DNA of 23,249 nt, from NCBI GenBank assembly GCA_900553175.1, contig USCH01000025.1, positions 1 through 23,249 on the forward strand, written 5' to 3'. Made by a program: the position numbers and the translations under genes. Position 1 is the stretch's first letter; every line of letters begins with the position of its first letter. This DNA is from an uncultured Alistipes sp. (GTDB lineage: Bacteria; Bacteroidota; Bacteroidia; Bacteroidales; Rikenellaceae). The notes below the pieces were generated by a model that searched no databases, was not told the origin of the DNA, and saw only the letters and a list, made by a program, of their open reading frames with translations. Shown one piece after another: positions 1 through 7,180 of this stretch.

Positions 1-326
1 ATGAAGGTGTCGCCCGGCTGCATGCAGGCGAAGAAGACCGCCATGTTGGCCTGTGCGCCGGAGTGGGGCTGCACGTTGGCGTATTCGGCGCCGTAGAGCC
101 GGCAGAGACGCTCGATGGCGAGCTCCTCGACCTGATCGACGACCTCGCAGCCGCCGTAGTAGCGGGCGGCGGGATAGCCTTCGGCGTATTTGTTGGTCAG
201 CACCGAACCCATGGCCTCCATCACCTGGTCGCTGACGAAGTTTTCGGAGGCGATCAATTCGATGCCGCGCATCTGACGGCTGCGCTCCTGGTCGATGAGA
301 GCGAAAATCCGGGAATCTCTTTGCAT
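1..326 (-). CDS. glyA: Serine hydroxymethyltransferase, N-terminal part (runs off left edge)
   Basis: This PLP enzyme converts serine and tetrahydrofolate to glycine and 5,10-methylene-tetrahydrofolate in the cytoplasm, feeding one-carbon metabolism. Only the first 108 or so codons are present; the full enzyme is about 420-430 aa. Translation from the ATG at 326 gives MQRDSRIFALIDQERSRQ followed by the family hallmarks IELIASENF, TNKYAEGYP, RYYGGCE and NVQPHSGAQAN, all in the expected order, so identification is firm. The start matches the usual N-terminus. It is the first gene after the pst terminator and has its own promoter-like box at 364-371, so it is probably not part of the pst operon. 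The C-terminal part, including the PLP lysine, lies outside the window. Confidence 0.95.
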   Translation of the reverse strand, partial: MQRDSRIFALIDQERSRQMRGIELIASENFVSDQVMEAMGSVLTNKYAEGYPAARYYGGCEVVDQVEELAIERLCRLYGAEYANVQPHSGAQANMAVFFACMQPGDTF

Positions 327-363
327 GTCGTATGAATTTTTGGGAGTTTGTCTTTTCGGATGG

Positions 364-371
364 TAAAGTTA
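364..371 (-). promoter_or_regulatory. Probable -7 box for glyA
   Basis: On the minus strand this reads TAACTTTA, one mismatch from the Bacteroidetes -7 consensus TAnnTTTG. It would give a leader of roughly 30 nt before the glyA ATG at 326. No good TTG was found 19-21 nt upstream, so the call rests on the box and its position. Confidence 0.4.
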
Positions 372-405
372 AACAAATCCCGCGAAATGCGAAAGCCCCG
401 CAGGG

Positions 406-441
406 AAAAAACGGGACCGGCGATCCGAATATCGCCGGTCC
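406..441 (-). terminator. Intrinsic terminator of the pst operon
   Basis: On the minus strand an 11-bp perfect stem (arms 441-431 and 424-414, GGACCGGCGAT and its complement) with a 6-nt loop is followed within two bases by six T residues (411-406). It lies about 50 nt past the pstB stop and just before the glyA promoter, so it closes the transporter operon. Confidence 0.85.
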
Positions 442-489
442 GTAAAAAGTCCGTAAAAAAGAAGAGCTTCCCGCGGCCGGATTCCGCCG

Positions 490-1350
490 TCAGCTGAAGA
501 CGCCCGAGAGGTAGTTTTTGGTCAGCTCGTGCTGCGGATGATGGAACACCTGTCCGGCTTCGCCCGCCTCGATGACCTCGCCCATATAGATGAAAACCAC
601 GTAATCGGCGATGCGCAGGGCCTGACGCAGCGTGTGCGTCACCATGATGATCGAGTAATGCTCCTTGAGTTTGACGAAAAGGTCCTCGACGATCTTGCTC
701 GATATGGGGTCGAGGGCCGAGGTCGCCTCGTCGGCAAGGATGAATTCGGGCTCGACGGCCAGACTGCGGGCCAGGCAGAGGCGCTGCTGCTGACCGATCG
801 AAAGGCTCGCGGCAGGCTCGCGCAGGCGATCCTTCACCTCGTCCCAGAGCCCCACCTCGCGCAGGTAGTGCCCGACGACCGCCGCAAGCTGGCGCCGGCT
901 GCGGATGCCGTGGATGCGGCAGCCGTAGGCCACGTTGTCGAAGATCGACATGGGCAGCGGGCAGGGGCGCTGCGGCACGAGGCCGATGCGGCGGCGCAGC
1001 TCGATGAGCCCGGCGCCCGAGCTGCGGATGATGTCCAGATCGCCGAGCGTCATCCCGCCGTCGATGCGGACGCCCTCGACCGAATCGATCAGGCGGTTGA
1101 ACGTCTTCAGCAGCGTCGACTTGCCGCAGCCCGAAGGGCCGATGATGCAGGTGACCTTGTTGTTGGGGATTTGCAGGCAGACATCCTTGAGGATGGGCTG
1201 GCCGCCGATCGCAAGATTCAGATTCCGCACCTCCAGCTGCGAACGGATGTCGGCATGCCGGAACTTGGCATCGGGTACGAACGCATCCGCAGTGCCGGAA
1301 GCGGCCGTGCAAAGCGAAGGGACTATCTTGCGCAGGAAAGGAGCGAACAT
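490..1350 (-). CDS. pstB: Phosphate-type ABC transporter ATPase (PstB-like)
   Basis: ATP-binding subunit that powers import through PstC/PstA. The 286-aa protein has Walker A GPSGCGKST at about 71-79, a PstB-like Q-loop region (VPQRPCPLPMSIFDNVAYG, about 125-143), the ABC signature LSIGQQQR near 183-190, Walker B with DEATSALDP near 207-215 and the H-loop MVTHTLRQA. Two positions differ from typical PstB: LSIGQ in place of LSGGQ, and DEAT in place of DEPT. The N-terminus is about 35 residues longer than the usual 250-aa PstB, but no later Met precedes Walker A. It starts 6 nt after the pstA stop and is the last gene before a terminator. Family assignment is secure; phosphate as substrate is inferred from the family. 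Confidence 0.92.
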   Translation of the reverse strand: MFAPFLRKIVPSLCTAASGTADAFVPDAKFRHADIRSQLEVRNLNLAIGGQPILKDVCLQIPNNKVTCIIGPSGCGKSTLLKTFNRLIDSVEGVRIDGGMTLGDLDIIRSSGAGLIELRRRIGLVPQRPCPLPMSIFDNVAYGCRIHGIRSRRQLAAVVGHYLREVGLWDEVKDRLREPAASLSIGQQQRLCLARSLAVEPEFILADEATSALDPISSKIVEDLFVKLKEHYSIIMVTHTLRQALRIADYVVFIYMGEVIEAGEAGQVFHHPQHELTKNYLSGVFS

Positions 1351-1356
1351 ATGCTG

Positions 1357-2202
1357 TCAGATTTTGTTTTTCGAGAAGCGGTGCATGATCCAGCGGCCGG
1401 CCAGGCTGATGACCAGAACGATGACCGTGAGCACGAGGGCGGCGGCGTAGGCGCGGTTCTGCACCTCGGCCTGCGGCGCGCTGAGCTGGAAGAAGATCGA
1501 GAGCGGCAGCGTGGCGGCCGGCTGCGAGAGCGACGTGGGGATAGAATCGGAGAAGCCCGCCGTGAACATCACGCCCGCGGCATCGCCGATGGCCCGGCCC
1601 ACCGACAGCAGCGTGGCGGTGGCGATGCCCGGCATGATCTGCCGCAGGACCACCCCCATCGTTTCGAGCCGCGTGGCGCCCAGCGAATAGGAGGCGTCGA
1701 GCAGATCGCGCGGGAAGTTCCGGGCGACCTCGTCCATCGAGCGGATCAGGATGGGAATGATGAGCAGCGTGGTGACCAGAATGCCGCCCAGCAGCGAGGT
1801 GCGCAGCCCGAGCCAGATCATCAGCGTGAAGGCGAAGGCTCCGTAGACGATCGACGGAATGCCGAACAGCACGTCGTAGGCCAGACGGGCGACATAGGCG
1901 AAGCGCGAATTGCCGCGCAAAAAGACATTGAGGTAGAAAACCACCGGGATGCTCACCAGGAGGCCCAGCAGCGTCGAAGCGGCGACGATGTAGACCGAGC
2001 CCACGATGGCGTTGAGGAATCCGCCCTCCTTGCCGATGTAGAAGCCGCCGCCCGGAAGCGACGAGACCATCTCCCACGAAATGCACGACCAGCCGCGGTG
2101 GAAGACCGTGAAGACGATGCCCGCCACGAAGCCGAAGACCATGAGCAGCGCGGCGGCCATGAGGATTTTGACGATGAACTCTTCGACGTATTTGGATTTC
2201 AT
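1357..2202 (-). CDS. pstA: Phosphate-type ABC transporter permease (PstA-like)
   Basis: Inner-membrane permease of the importer, 281 aa, with about six hydrophobic segments. The N-terminal helix (ILMAAALLMVFGFVAGIVFTVF) precedes a periplasmic segment, and the cytoplasmic EAA loop that contacts the ATPase is seen as ASYSLGATRLETMGVVLRQIMPG near 167-189. After the EAA loop typical PstA proteins have GRAxGETAPLL; here the stretch is GRAIGDAAGVMFTAG, a clear departure. The ATG at 2202 overlaps the pstC stop by four bases (ATGA), indicating translational coupling. Product class is certain from sequence and order; substrate is inferred. Confidence 0.9.
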   Translation of the reverse strand: MKSKYVEEFIVKILMAAALLMVFGFVAGIVFTVFHRGWSCISWEMVSSLPGGGFYIGKEGGFLNAIVGSVYIVAASTLLGLLVSIPVVFYLNVFLRGNSRFAYVARLAYDVLFGIPSIVYGAFAFTLMIWLGLRTSLLGGILVTTLLIIPILIRSMDEVARNFPRDLLDASYSLGATRLETMGVVLRQIMPGIATATLLSVGRAIGDAAGVMFTAGFSDSIPTSLSQPAATLPLSIFFQLSAPQAEVQNRAYAAALVLTVIVLVISLAGRWIMHRFSKNKI

Positions 2203-3086
2203 GCCTTTTTGATGCGGTAAAGAATGATGCGGGAAAGGAGGTTGAAGGCCAGCACGACGACGAACAGAATCAACGCGGCGAACATCAGCGCCGCCTCGTA
2301 GAGCGGCAGCGACAGCATCTCGCCGTAGTTGTTGGCGATGAGCGCCGGAATGGGATAGCAGGCATCGAAGAGCGAGCCCGGAGCCTGGGGCAGATTGCCG
2401 CAGACCATCAGCACGGCGATCGTCTCGCCCAGCGCGCGCGAGACGGCCAGCACCACGGCAGCGAAGAGCCCCGGCAGCGAACGGCGGACGACGACCTTCT
2501 TGGTCGTCTGCCAGCGGGTCGCCCCCAGCGCCTGCGAGGCGTCGCGCAGCTCCTGCGGCACGGTGGAGAATATCTCGACGAAGAGGCTAACCAGAAGCGG
2601 CAGGACCATGACGCTCAAGACGATGCCGCTCGCCAGAACCGTATAGCCCGACGAATATTCGACGAAGCGAGGAGCCAGCCGGTCGGAAATCCACGGCACG
2701 ATGAGCAGCGTGCCCCACACGCCGTAGATCACCGAGGGCAGCGCGGCCAGAATGTCGAGCGCCGGATAGACCCAGCGCTTGACCCACGAGCGCGAATATT
2801 CGGTGAGGAACACAGCCGTCAGCAGCGACAGCGGCAAGGCGAAAAGCAGAGCCAGAGCGGTCACCCAGACGGTGCCCATCAGGAAGGGGAAGAAACCGAA
2901 CTGGTTCTTGAAAGGTTTCCACTCGCTGGCCGAAAGCAGCTGCCAGAGGGTGTGCTCCTCGAAGATCGGGGCCGACTTGAAATAGAGCCCCGCGCCCATA
3001 GCCACCACCAGCAGCAGAGAGGCAGCCGTCAGGATGAACATGACGCCGCCTACCGTTTTCTCCTTCGCTATGCGGATTTCAGGCAT
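2199..3086 (-). CDS. pstC: Phosphate-type ABC transporter permease (PstC-like)
   Basis: First of the two inner-membrane permeases, 295 aa, six predicted membrane segments. The N-terminal helix FILTAASLLLVVAMGAGLYF is followed by a PstC-like periplasmic stretch (LLSASEWKPFKNQFGFFPFLMGT) and an EAA loop ASQALGATRWQTTKKVVVR. The downstream helix has the normal SRALGETIAVLMVCGN, so unlike PstA this subunit looks canonical. The ATG at 3086 lies three nt after the pstS stop, and its own stop overlaps pstA. Together with PstA it forms the channel fed by the lipid-anchored binding protein. Confidence 0.92.
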   Translation of the reverse strand: MPEIRIAKEKTVGGVMFILTAASLLLVVAMGAGLYFKSAPIFEEHTLWQLLSASEWKPFKNQFGFFPFLMGTVWVTALALLFALPLSLLTAVFLTEYSRSWVKRWVYPALDILAALPSVIYGVWGTLLIVPWISDRLAPRFVEYSSGYTVLASGIVLSVMVLPLLVSLFVEIFSTVPQELRDASQALGATRWQTTKKVVVRRSLPGLFAAVVLAVSRALGETIAVLMVCGNLPQAPGSLFDACYPIPALIANNYGEMLSLPLYEAALMFAALILFVVVLAFNLLSRIILYRIKKA

Positions 3087-3089
3087 GGG

Positions 3090-4184
3090 CTACTCGGTTT
3101 GCGCCGCGGCGTCCGCCCGCTCCGCATCATCCGCATCATCCGCATCATCCGCATCATCCGCATCATCCGCATCATCCGCATCATCCGCATCATCCGCAGC
3201 GTCAGCGGCGGATCGCGCCGCCTGCAACAGGTCGAGCGACCGGCGGACCTTCTCCTCGGACATGCCGATGTAGCCGGCCGGAATGTTTTTCGACTGGCCT
3301 TCGCCCAGCACATATTCGAGGAAAGCGACGACGACCGGGTCGGTCGGCACGCCCTTGGTCACCAGATAGAGGTCGCGGGCCGGAGGCGAGGGATACTTGC
3401 CTGCGGCGACCGCCTCGATGAAGAGGTCCTTGGTGTCGTAGAACTGCTCGTCGTCGGAAATCCGGCCGTCGGCATCGGCGTCGATCGGAAGCACCAGCAG
3501 GCCTTCGTTGGGCCGGTGGGTGTCGTTGTCGTAGGCATAGCCGATGTTGTTCAGGCCGATGCCGTAGATGTCCTTCTGCACGGCGGCAGCCACTCCCGGA
3601 TCGCCGAAAACGGCCGTGCCGCCCAGGTCCTCCTGCTTGGCGCCCAGCCACAGGGCCCAGGTCTCGGCCGCTCCGCATGCGTCGGAACGCGTATAGGCAT
3701 GGAGCGGCGTCTGATCGTCGGTGCCGAGCACGTCGCCCCAGGTTTTGGCTTCGCCCGTGATCCAGATGCGGACGGCCGCTTCGCGCGTCAGCCCCCGGGC
3801 GAGCAGCTCGGCGGCCTTGGGGTTGGCGGCATTGATCGTCGGAGCCACGGCATCCTTGGCCACGGCGAAACCGACGGCGCCCTTGGCCGTCTCGGGCGGA
3901 TAGACTTCGCGCGACACCATGCCGAAATCGACGACGCCCGCCAAGGCATCGGTCATGCCCTTTCCGGCACCTCCGGCCGAGATGTCGACCCGCACTCCGG
4001 GATGGAGCTGCTGGAATTCGGCGGTCCACTGCACCGCAAGCGGATAGAGCGCAAACGCACCCGAGAGCGACAGTTCGCCGCTCAGTTCGCCCTCGGCGGC
4101 CTGTCGTCCGCCGCCGCAGGAGGTCATGCCGAGCGCCGCCGCTGCGGCGAGCAGGGCGGAAAGGGAACGGAAAAATCTTTTCAT
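3090..4184 (-). CDS. pstS: PstS-like substrate-binding lipoprotein with EF-hand-like loop and acidic repeat tail
   Basis: Periplasmic binding protein of the importer, 364 aa from the ATG at 4184. That start gives a clean lipoprotein signal (MKRFFRSLSALLAAA, lipobox LGMTSC, Cys23); an in-frame ATG at 4199 would add five residues. The mature part begins with the PstS-type strand LSLSGAFALYPLAVQWTAEF and GGAGKGMTDALAGVVDFGMVSRE. Where PstS usually has R-x3-SGT for the anion, this one has RSDACGA. Near 235-246 DADADGRISDDE fits a 12-residue EF-hand loop. The last 38 or so residues are an Asp/Ala run encoded by a 9-bp tandem repeat. The order pstSCAB supports the role; the true ligand is less certain than the fold. 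Confidence 0.88.
   Translation of the reverse strand: MKRFFRSLSALLAAAAALGMTSCGGGRQAAEGELSGELSLSGAFALYPLAVQWTAEFQQLHPGVRVDISAGGAGKGMTDALAGVVDFGMVSREVYPPETAKGAVGFAVAKDAVAPTINAANPKAAELLARGLTREAAVRIWITGEAKTWGDVLGTDDQTPLHAYTRSDACGAAETWALWLGAKQEDLGGTAVFGDPGVAAAVQKDIYGIGLNNIGYAYDNDTHRPNEGLLVLPIDADADGRISDDEQFYDTKDLFIEAVAAGKYPSPPARDLYLVTKGVPTDPVVVAFLEYVLGEGQSKNIPAGYIGMSEEKVRRSLDLLQAARSAADAADDADDADDADDADDADDADDADDAERADAAAQTE
3121..3192. repeat. 9-bp tandem repeat (8 perfect units) inside the 3' end of pstS
   Basis: Unit TCCGCATCA on the plus strand, eight perfect copies in 72 bp, with degenerate units after it (3193-3201). It is in frame with pstS and encodes a repeating Asp-Asp-Ala tail on the minus strand. 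Long open frames in the other five frames here are artefacts of the repeat. Confidence 0.97.
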
Positions 4185-4222
4185 AGGATCGTCATTCATT
4201 TACACGAACGGGAATAATCGTA

Positions 4223-4252
4223 CAAAAATAGGCAATAAAATGCAGTCGGCAA
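4223..4252 (-). promoter_or_regulatory. Promoter of pstSCAB
   Basis: On the minus strand TTG (4252-4250), 19 nt, then TATTTTTG (4230-4223), an exact match to the Bacteroidetes TTG/TAnnTTTG pattern. Predicted transcription start is near 4216, giving a leader of about 30 nt to the ATG at 4184. Confidence 0.75.
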
Positions 4253-4447
4253 TAAGTATTTGTACGAAATGAGACATTTCCGATAAAATAATCGACCGAT
4301 CGGAAAGGCGGAAAGGCGCCGGAAAGACCGGAACGAGGAAAAAACGGACGGGGGCGGCCCGCCGCAAAGCCCGTGCGCCGAAGCGAGGAAAGGGTGAGGT
4401 GCGGCGGGTTGCGGAGGGCGGAGCGAACGAGGTGCATGCGGGAATGC
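4253..4447. other. Intergenic, GC-rich, no gene supported
   Basis: This is the left part of the 690-bp gap between pstS and fabG. Open frames exist on both strands, but they have no recognisable motif, are extremely Arg/Gly/Pro/Ser-rich and run into the minisatellite. A short direct repeat of GGAAAGGC lies near 4301-4316. No hairpin terminator was seen. Confidence 0.5.
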
Positions 4448-4790
4448 GGACGGGATGCGGGCAAGATCAGCGGAGAGCCGAGTGGCAGCAGGCCGGGAGG
4501 GGGCGGAGAACGGAGGGGACGCAGGGAGAGAAACGGACGGCGGACGGGATGCGGGCAAAACCGGCAAAGAGCCGAGTGGCTGCGGACCGGGAGGGGGCGG
4601 AGAACGGAGGGGACGCAGGGAGAGAAACGGACGGCCGGACGGGATGCGGGCAAGACTGGCAAAGAGCCGAGTGGCTGCGGACCGGGAGGGGGCGGAGAAC
4701 GGAGGGGACGCAGGGAGAGAAACGGACGGCGGACGGGATGCGGGCAAGATCGGCGGAGAGCCGAGTGGCAGCGGGCCGGGAGGGACGGAT
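4448..4790. repeat. 94/95-bp minisatellite, about 3.6 copies
   Basis: Copies begin at 4448, 4542, 4637 and 4731, each starting GGACGGGATGCGGGCAA. Spacings are 94, 95 and 94 bp, and the last copy is truncated near 4790. Copies 1 and 4 share one variant of the central part (GCGGAGAGCCGAGTGGCAGC), while copies 2 and 3 share another (CAAAGAGCCGAGTGGCTGCG). The plus strand is strongly purine-rich, with several runs of three to five G per unit. Because 94 is not a multiple of three, the same peptides appear in different frames from copy to copy, which argues against coding. Seen directly; function unknown. Confidence 0.93.
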
Positions 4791-4822
4791 AGGAAGAAAA
4801 CGGGAATTTGAAATATTTTTTC

Positions 4823-4830
4823 TATCTTTA
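4823..4830 (+). promoter_or_regulatory. Probable -7 box of fabG
   Basis: TATCTTTA, one mismatch from TAnnTTTG, preceded by an AT-rich stretch in an otherwise GC-rich gap. A start of transcription near 4837 would place the in-frame ATG at 4836 at the very 5' end, which favours the ATG at 4875 as the fabG start. No TTG at the right spacing was found. Confidence 0.5.
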
Positions 4831-4874
4831 CCGCGTTGAAAACGAATTCAGTTTACCTTAAAATAACGGAAACC

Positions 4875-5621
4875 ATGAAATTACTCGAAGGAAAAGTGGC
4901 TGTCGTAACGGGTGCCGCACGCGGCATCGGCAAGGCCATCGCGCTGAAATTCGCGTCGGAAGGCGCCGATGTGGCATTCACCGACCTGGTGATCGACGAG
5001 AACGGCAAGGCCACCGAAGCCGAAATCGCCGCTCTGGGCGTCAAGGCCAAAGGCTATGCGTCGAACGCGGCCAATTTCGAAGAGACCCATCAGGTGATCG
5101 ACCAGATCGTGAAGGATTTCGGCCGGATCGACATTCTGGTGAACAACGCAGGCATCACCAAGGACGGTCTGATGATGCGCATGTCGGAGGCCCAGTGGGA
5201 CGCCGTGCTGACAGTGAACCTCAAGTCGGCATTCAACTTCATCCACGCCGTGACGCCCGTCATGGCCCGTCAGAAGGGCGGCTCGATCATCAACATGTCG
5301 TCGGTGGTCGGCGTGAGCGGCAACGCGGGACAGTGCAACTACTCGGCCTCGAAAGCCGGTATGATCGGTCTGGCCAAGTCGATCGCCAAGGAGATGGGAC
5401 CCCGCGGCATCCGCGCCAACGCCATCGCCCCGGGATTCATCATCACCGACATGACCGCCAAGCTCAGCGACGAAATCAAGGAGGGCTGGTACAAGCAGAT
5501 TCCCCTGCGCCGCGGCGGCACGCCCGAAGACGTGGCCAACGTGGCGCTGTTCCTCGCCTCGGACCTCTCGTCGTATGTCAGCGGACAGGTGATCCACTGC
5601 TGCGGCGCGATGAACTGCTAA
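4875..5621 (+). CDS. fabG: 3-oxoacyl-[ACP] reductase (SDR family)
   Basis: NADPH-dependent reductase of the fatty-acid elongation cycle, acting in the cytoplasm on 3-ketoacyl-ACP. From the ATG at 4875 the protein is 248 aa, exactly the usual FabG length; an in-frame ATG at 4836 would add 13 poorly conserved residues and sits at the predicted transcription start. Visible hallmarks are TGAARGIG (cofactor loop, about 12-19), NNAGITKDGLMMRM near 88-101, the catalytic Ser in INMSSVVG, the YSASKAG Tyr/Lys pair, and AIAPGFIITDMT. The end, SGQVIHCCGAMNC, has three cysteines where many FabG have VDGGM. It is monocistronic: strong hairpin downstream, convergent gene beyond. Other SDR activities cannot be excluded, but FabG fits best. 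Confidence 0.92.
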   Translation: MKLLEGKVAVVTGAARGIGKAIALKFASEGADVAFTDLVIDENGKATEAEIAALGVKAKGYASNAANFEETHQVIDQIVKDFGRIDILVNNAGITKDGLMMRMSEAQWDAVLTVNLKSAFNFIHAVTPVMARQKGGSIINMSSVVGVSGNAGQCNYSASKAGMIGLAKSIAKEMGPRGIRANAIAPGFIITDMTAKLSDEIKEGWYKQIPLRRGGTPEDVANVALFLASDLSSYVSGQVIHCCGAMNC

Positions 5622-5670
5622 GGCGAAGAAGCTGCGGCGGAAAAGGAACCTCGGTTCCTCCGCAAGAGAG

Positions 5671-5703
5671 CCCCGGCACGAACGACGTTCGTGCCGGGGT
5701 TTT
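5671..5703 (+). terminator. Intrinsic terminator after fabG
   Basis: A perfect 13-bp stem, CCCCGGCACGAAC (5671-5683) with its complement (5687-5699), loop GAC, then four T residues (5700-5703). A smaller hairpin, GGAACC-TC-GGTTCC, lies just upstream at 5645-5658. On the minus strand there is no U-run, so it mainly serves fabG. Confidence 0.88.
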
Positions 5704-5757
5704 CCTGTCGTGCCGAAGACCGGGCCGTCGCAGCTCCGACGCATCCCGCCCGCCGCC

Positions 5758-6927
5758 CTACTCCACCGAGCGGAACCGGAAGCCGACGATGGCGGGGTTG
5801 CCGTCCCCGGCGAACCGGCCGTGGCGTCCGAGCAGCAATTTCAGGAGCGGATCGGCCTGCCGCTCGGCCTCCTCGTCGGAGATGACCGGCAGCACGCCGT
5901 AGAAGGTCGTATGGTCCGACGCCATGAACGTCTGCTGGAACGTCCGCCCGTCGGGAGCTTCGAGCGCAAAACCCGCGCCCGATGCGGAATCGCAGACCAC
6001 GCGTCGCAGCGTCGTGCCGGGCCCGACATAGAGCAGGGAGAGCCAGCGATCGGTGGCATGGATGCAGGAGGGCATTTTGCAGAAGGCCGAGGAGAGGTAT
6101 CCGGTCATATCCTGCATGCCCCCGTCGCCGTAGGTCGCCCCCTCCGGAGCCGCCCGGCGGCCGAAGTCGACGACGAAAGCCACGCCGAGCTCCGGACCGA
6201 GGCGGCAGACCGCATTGCCGGCGTCGACGGGGCGCAGAAAATAGCCTCCGGCGGTCTGCGTGATGCAGAAAAGAGGCAAGACGAACTCGCGGGTGGGCAA
6301 CAGCCCCTCGCGCAGGCGGCCGTCGGCGTCGAAAGAAAAGAGGGTCGGAACGGCCTCGTCGGGAAGAGAGGGTTTCACTTGCGCCGAAAATATCCAGAAT
6401 CCGCCGCCGGGTCCAGGGGCGATGGCGTCGACACGGCGGGGAGCGCCGCACCAGTCGAGCGCGACACGTTTCAGGCAGCGTCCCGTCGACAGATCGTAGC
6501 GCAGCACCTTGCCCGCGGCGTCGAGCAGCACGAGGGTCGTGTCGGAAGAATCGAGCGCCACGTCGGCCAGCTCGGCATACTCTCCCGGGCCGCGGCCCTG
6601 CATGCCCACGCGACGGAGGAAGCGGCCGTCGGGTGCGAAGAGGAAGACGCCCGTGCGGTCGTGGACGACGTAGCGGCCGTCGGAGGTCACGAGCAGCTTG
6701 CGGACCGCGGAGAGCAGGGCTTCGTCGTCGGCGAGCGGGACGAGGAAGGTGGTGTCCGCCAGCCGGCCGAGGTCGGCCGTATCGCGGACGAGGGGACAAT
6801 CGAGCGGAGCGATCCGGCAACAGCCCTCGACGAACGAGGGGTGCGGCGACCTCCCGCACGAAGCCGCCGCCGCGGCAGCGAACGCAGCGGCGATTGCAGC
6901 CGCACCGAACAGACGCTTTCCTTTCAT
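5758..6927 (-). CDS. 6-bladed beta-propeller lipoprotein (solitary paralogue)
   Basis: A 389-aa exported lipoprotein of the Bacteroidetes 6-bladed beta-propeller type. The ATG at 6927 gives a signal of MKGKRLFGAAAIAAAFAAA type and a lipobox ending at Cys24 (AAASCG); an upstream in-frame ATG at 6942 would put five extra residues ahead of the signal. The blade pattern is seen as repeated DGRYVVHDRTGVFLFAPDGRFLRRVG-like strands. GMQGRGPGEYAEL near 108-120 is the motif I associate with this family, and VLLDAAGKVLRYDLSTGR forms the next blade. The protein at 19038-20216 has the same architecture and the same GRGPGEY segment. No enzymatic residues are evident; such propellers probably bind proteins, peptides or glycans at the cell surface. 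No partner gene is adjacent on its strand. Confidence 0.8.
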   Translation of the reverse strand: MKGKRLFGAAAIAAAFAAAAAASCGRSPHPSFVEGCCRIAPLDCPLVRDTADLGRLADTTFLVPLADDEALLSAVRKLLVTSDGRYVVHDRTGVFLFAPDGRFLRRVGMQGRGPGEYAELADVALDSSDTTLVLLDAAGKVLRYDLSTGRCLKRVALDWCGAPRRVDAIAPGPGGGFWIFSAQVKPSLPDEAVPTLFSFDADGRLREGLLPTREFVLPLFCITQTAGGYFLRPVDAGNAVCRLGPELGVAFVVDFGRRAAPEGATYGDGGMQDMTGYLSSAFCKMPSCIHATDRWLSLLYVGPGTTLRRVVCDSASGAGFALEAPDGRTFQQTFMASDHTTFYGVLPVISDEEAERQADPLLKLLLGRHGRFAGDGNPAIVGFRFRSVE

Positions 6928-7072
6928 GGCATACCCATCCATTTGTTCCGCAGGCCGCACCTGCGGAGCGGAACCGGCACCGCCGGAGCCGGCCGGGAGG
7001 CGACGCCGCGGACCGGCGTCCGGGCGATCTTCCCGGCGGCGGTTCCGCTTCCCTGCGCGGCCCCGCGTCCGG

Positions 7073-7080
7073 TAAATATA
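7073..7080 (-). promoter_or_regulatory. Possible -7 box for the propeller gene at 5758-6927
   Basis: On the minus strand TATATTTA, one mismatch from TAnnTTTG. It sits in an 8-bp-arm inverted repeat, CCGGTAAA...TTTACCGG (7069-7093). The leader would be about 140 nt and no matching TTG is seen, so confidence is low. Confidence 0.3.
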
Positions 7081-7180
7081 GCGATTTTACCGGAAATGCC
7101 GTACGCGGACGGCAGGAAAAAAGTCGTTTTCGCTCCATCGCCGTGTGAAACACCTCCTTGCACCGGGCTGCGCAACGCTT

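Noticed and set aside
3121..3192. Possible CRISPR-like array
   Set aside because: Units are 9 bp with no spacers and lie in frame within a coding gene.
2952..4217. 421-aa plus-strand frame with an Ile-Arg repeat
   Set aside because: It is antisense to pstS; the repeat translates openly in several frames, and only the minus-strand frame gives a lipoprotein signal and PstS motifs.
4192..4839. Several 118-183-aa frames on both strands in the pstS-fabG gap
   Set aside because: They come from the 94/95-bp repeat; the same peptides recur in different frames, so no single frame is under coding constraint.
4836..4874. 13-residue N-terminal extension of FabG
   Set aside because: The ATG at 4836 falls at the predicted transcription start, and the extra residues do not fit FabG, whose normal length is reached from 4875.
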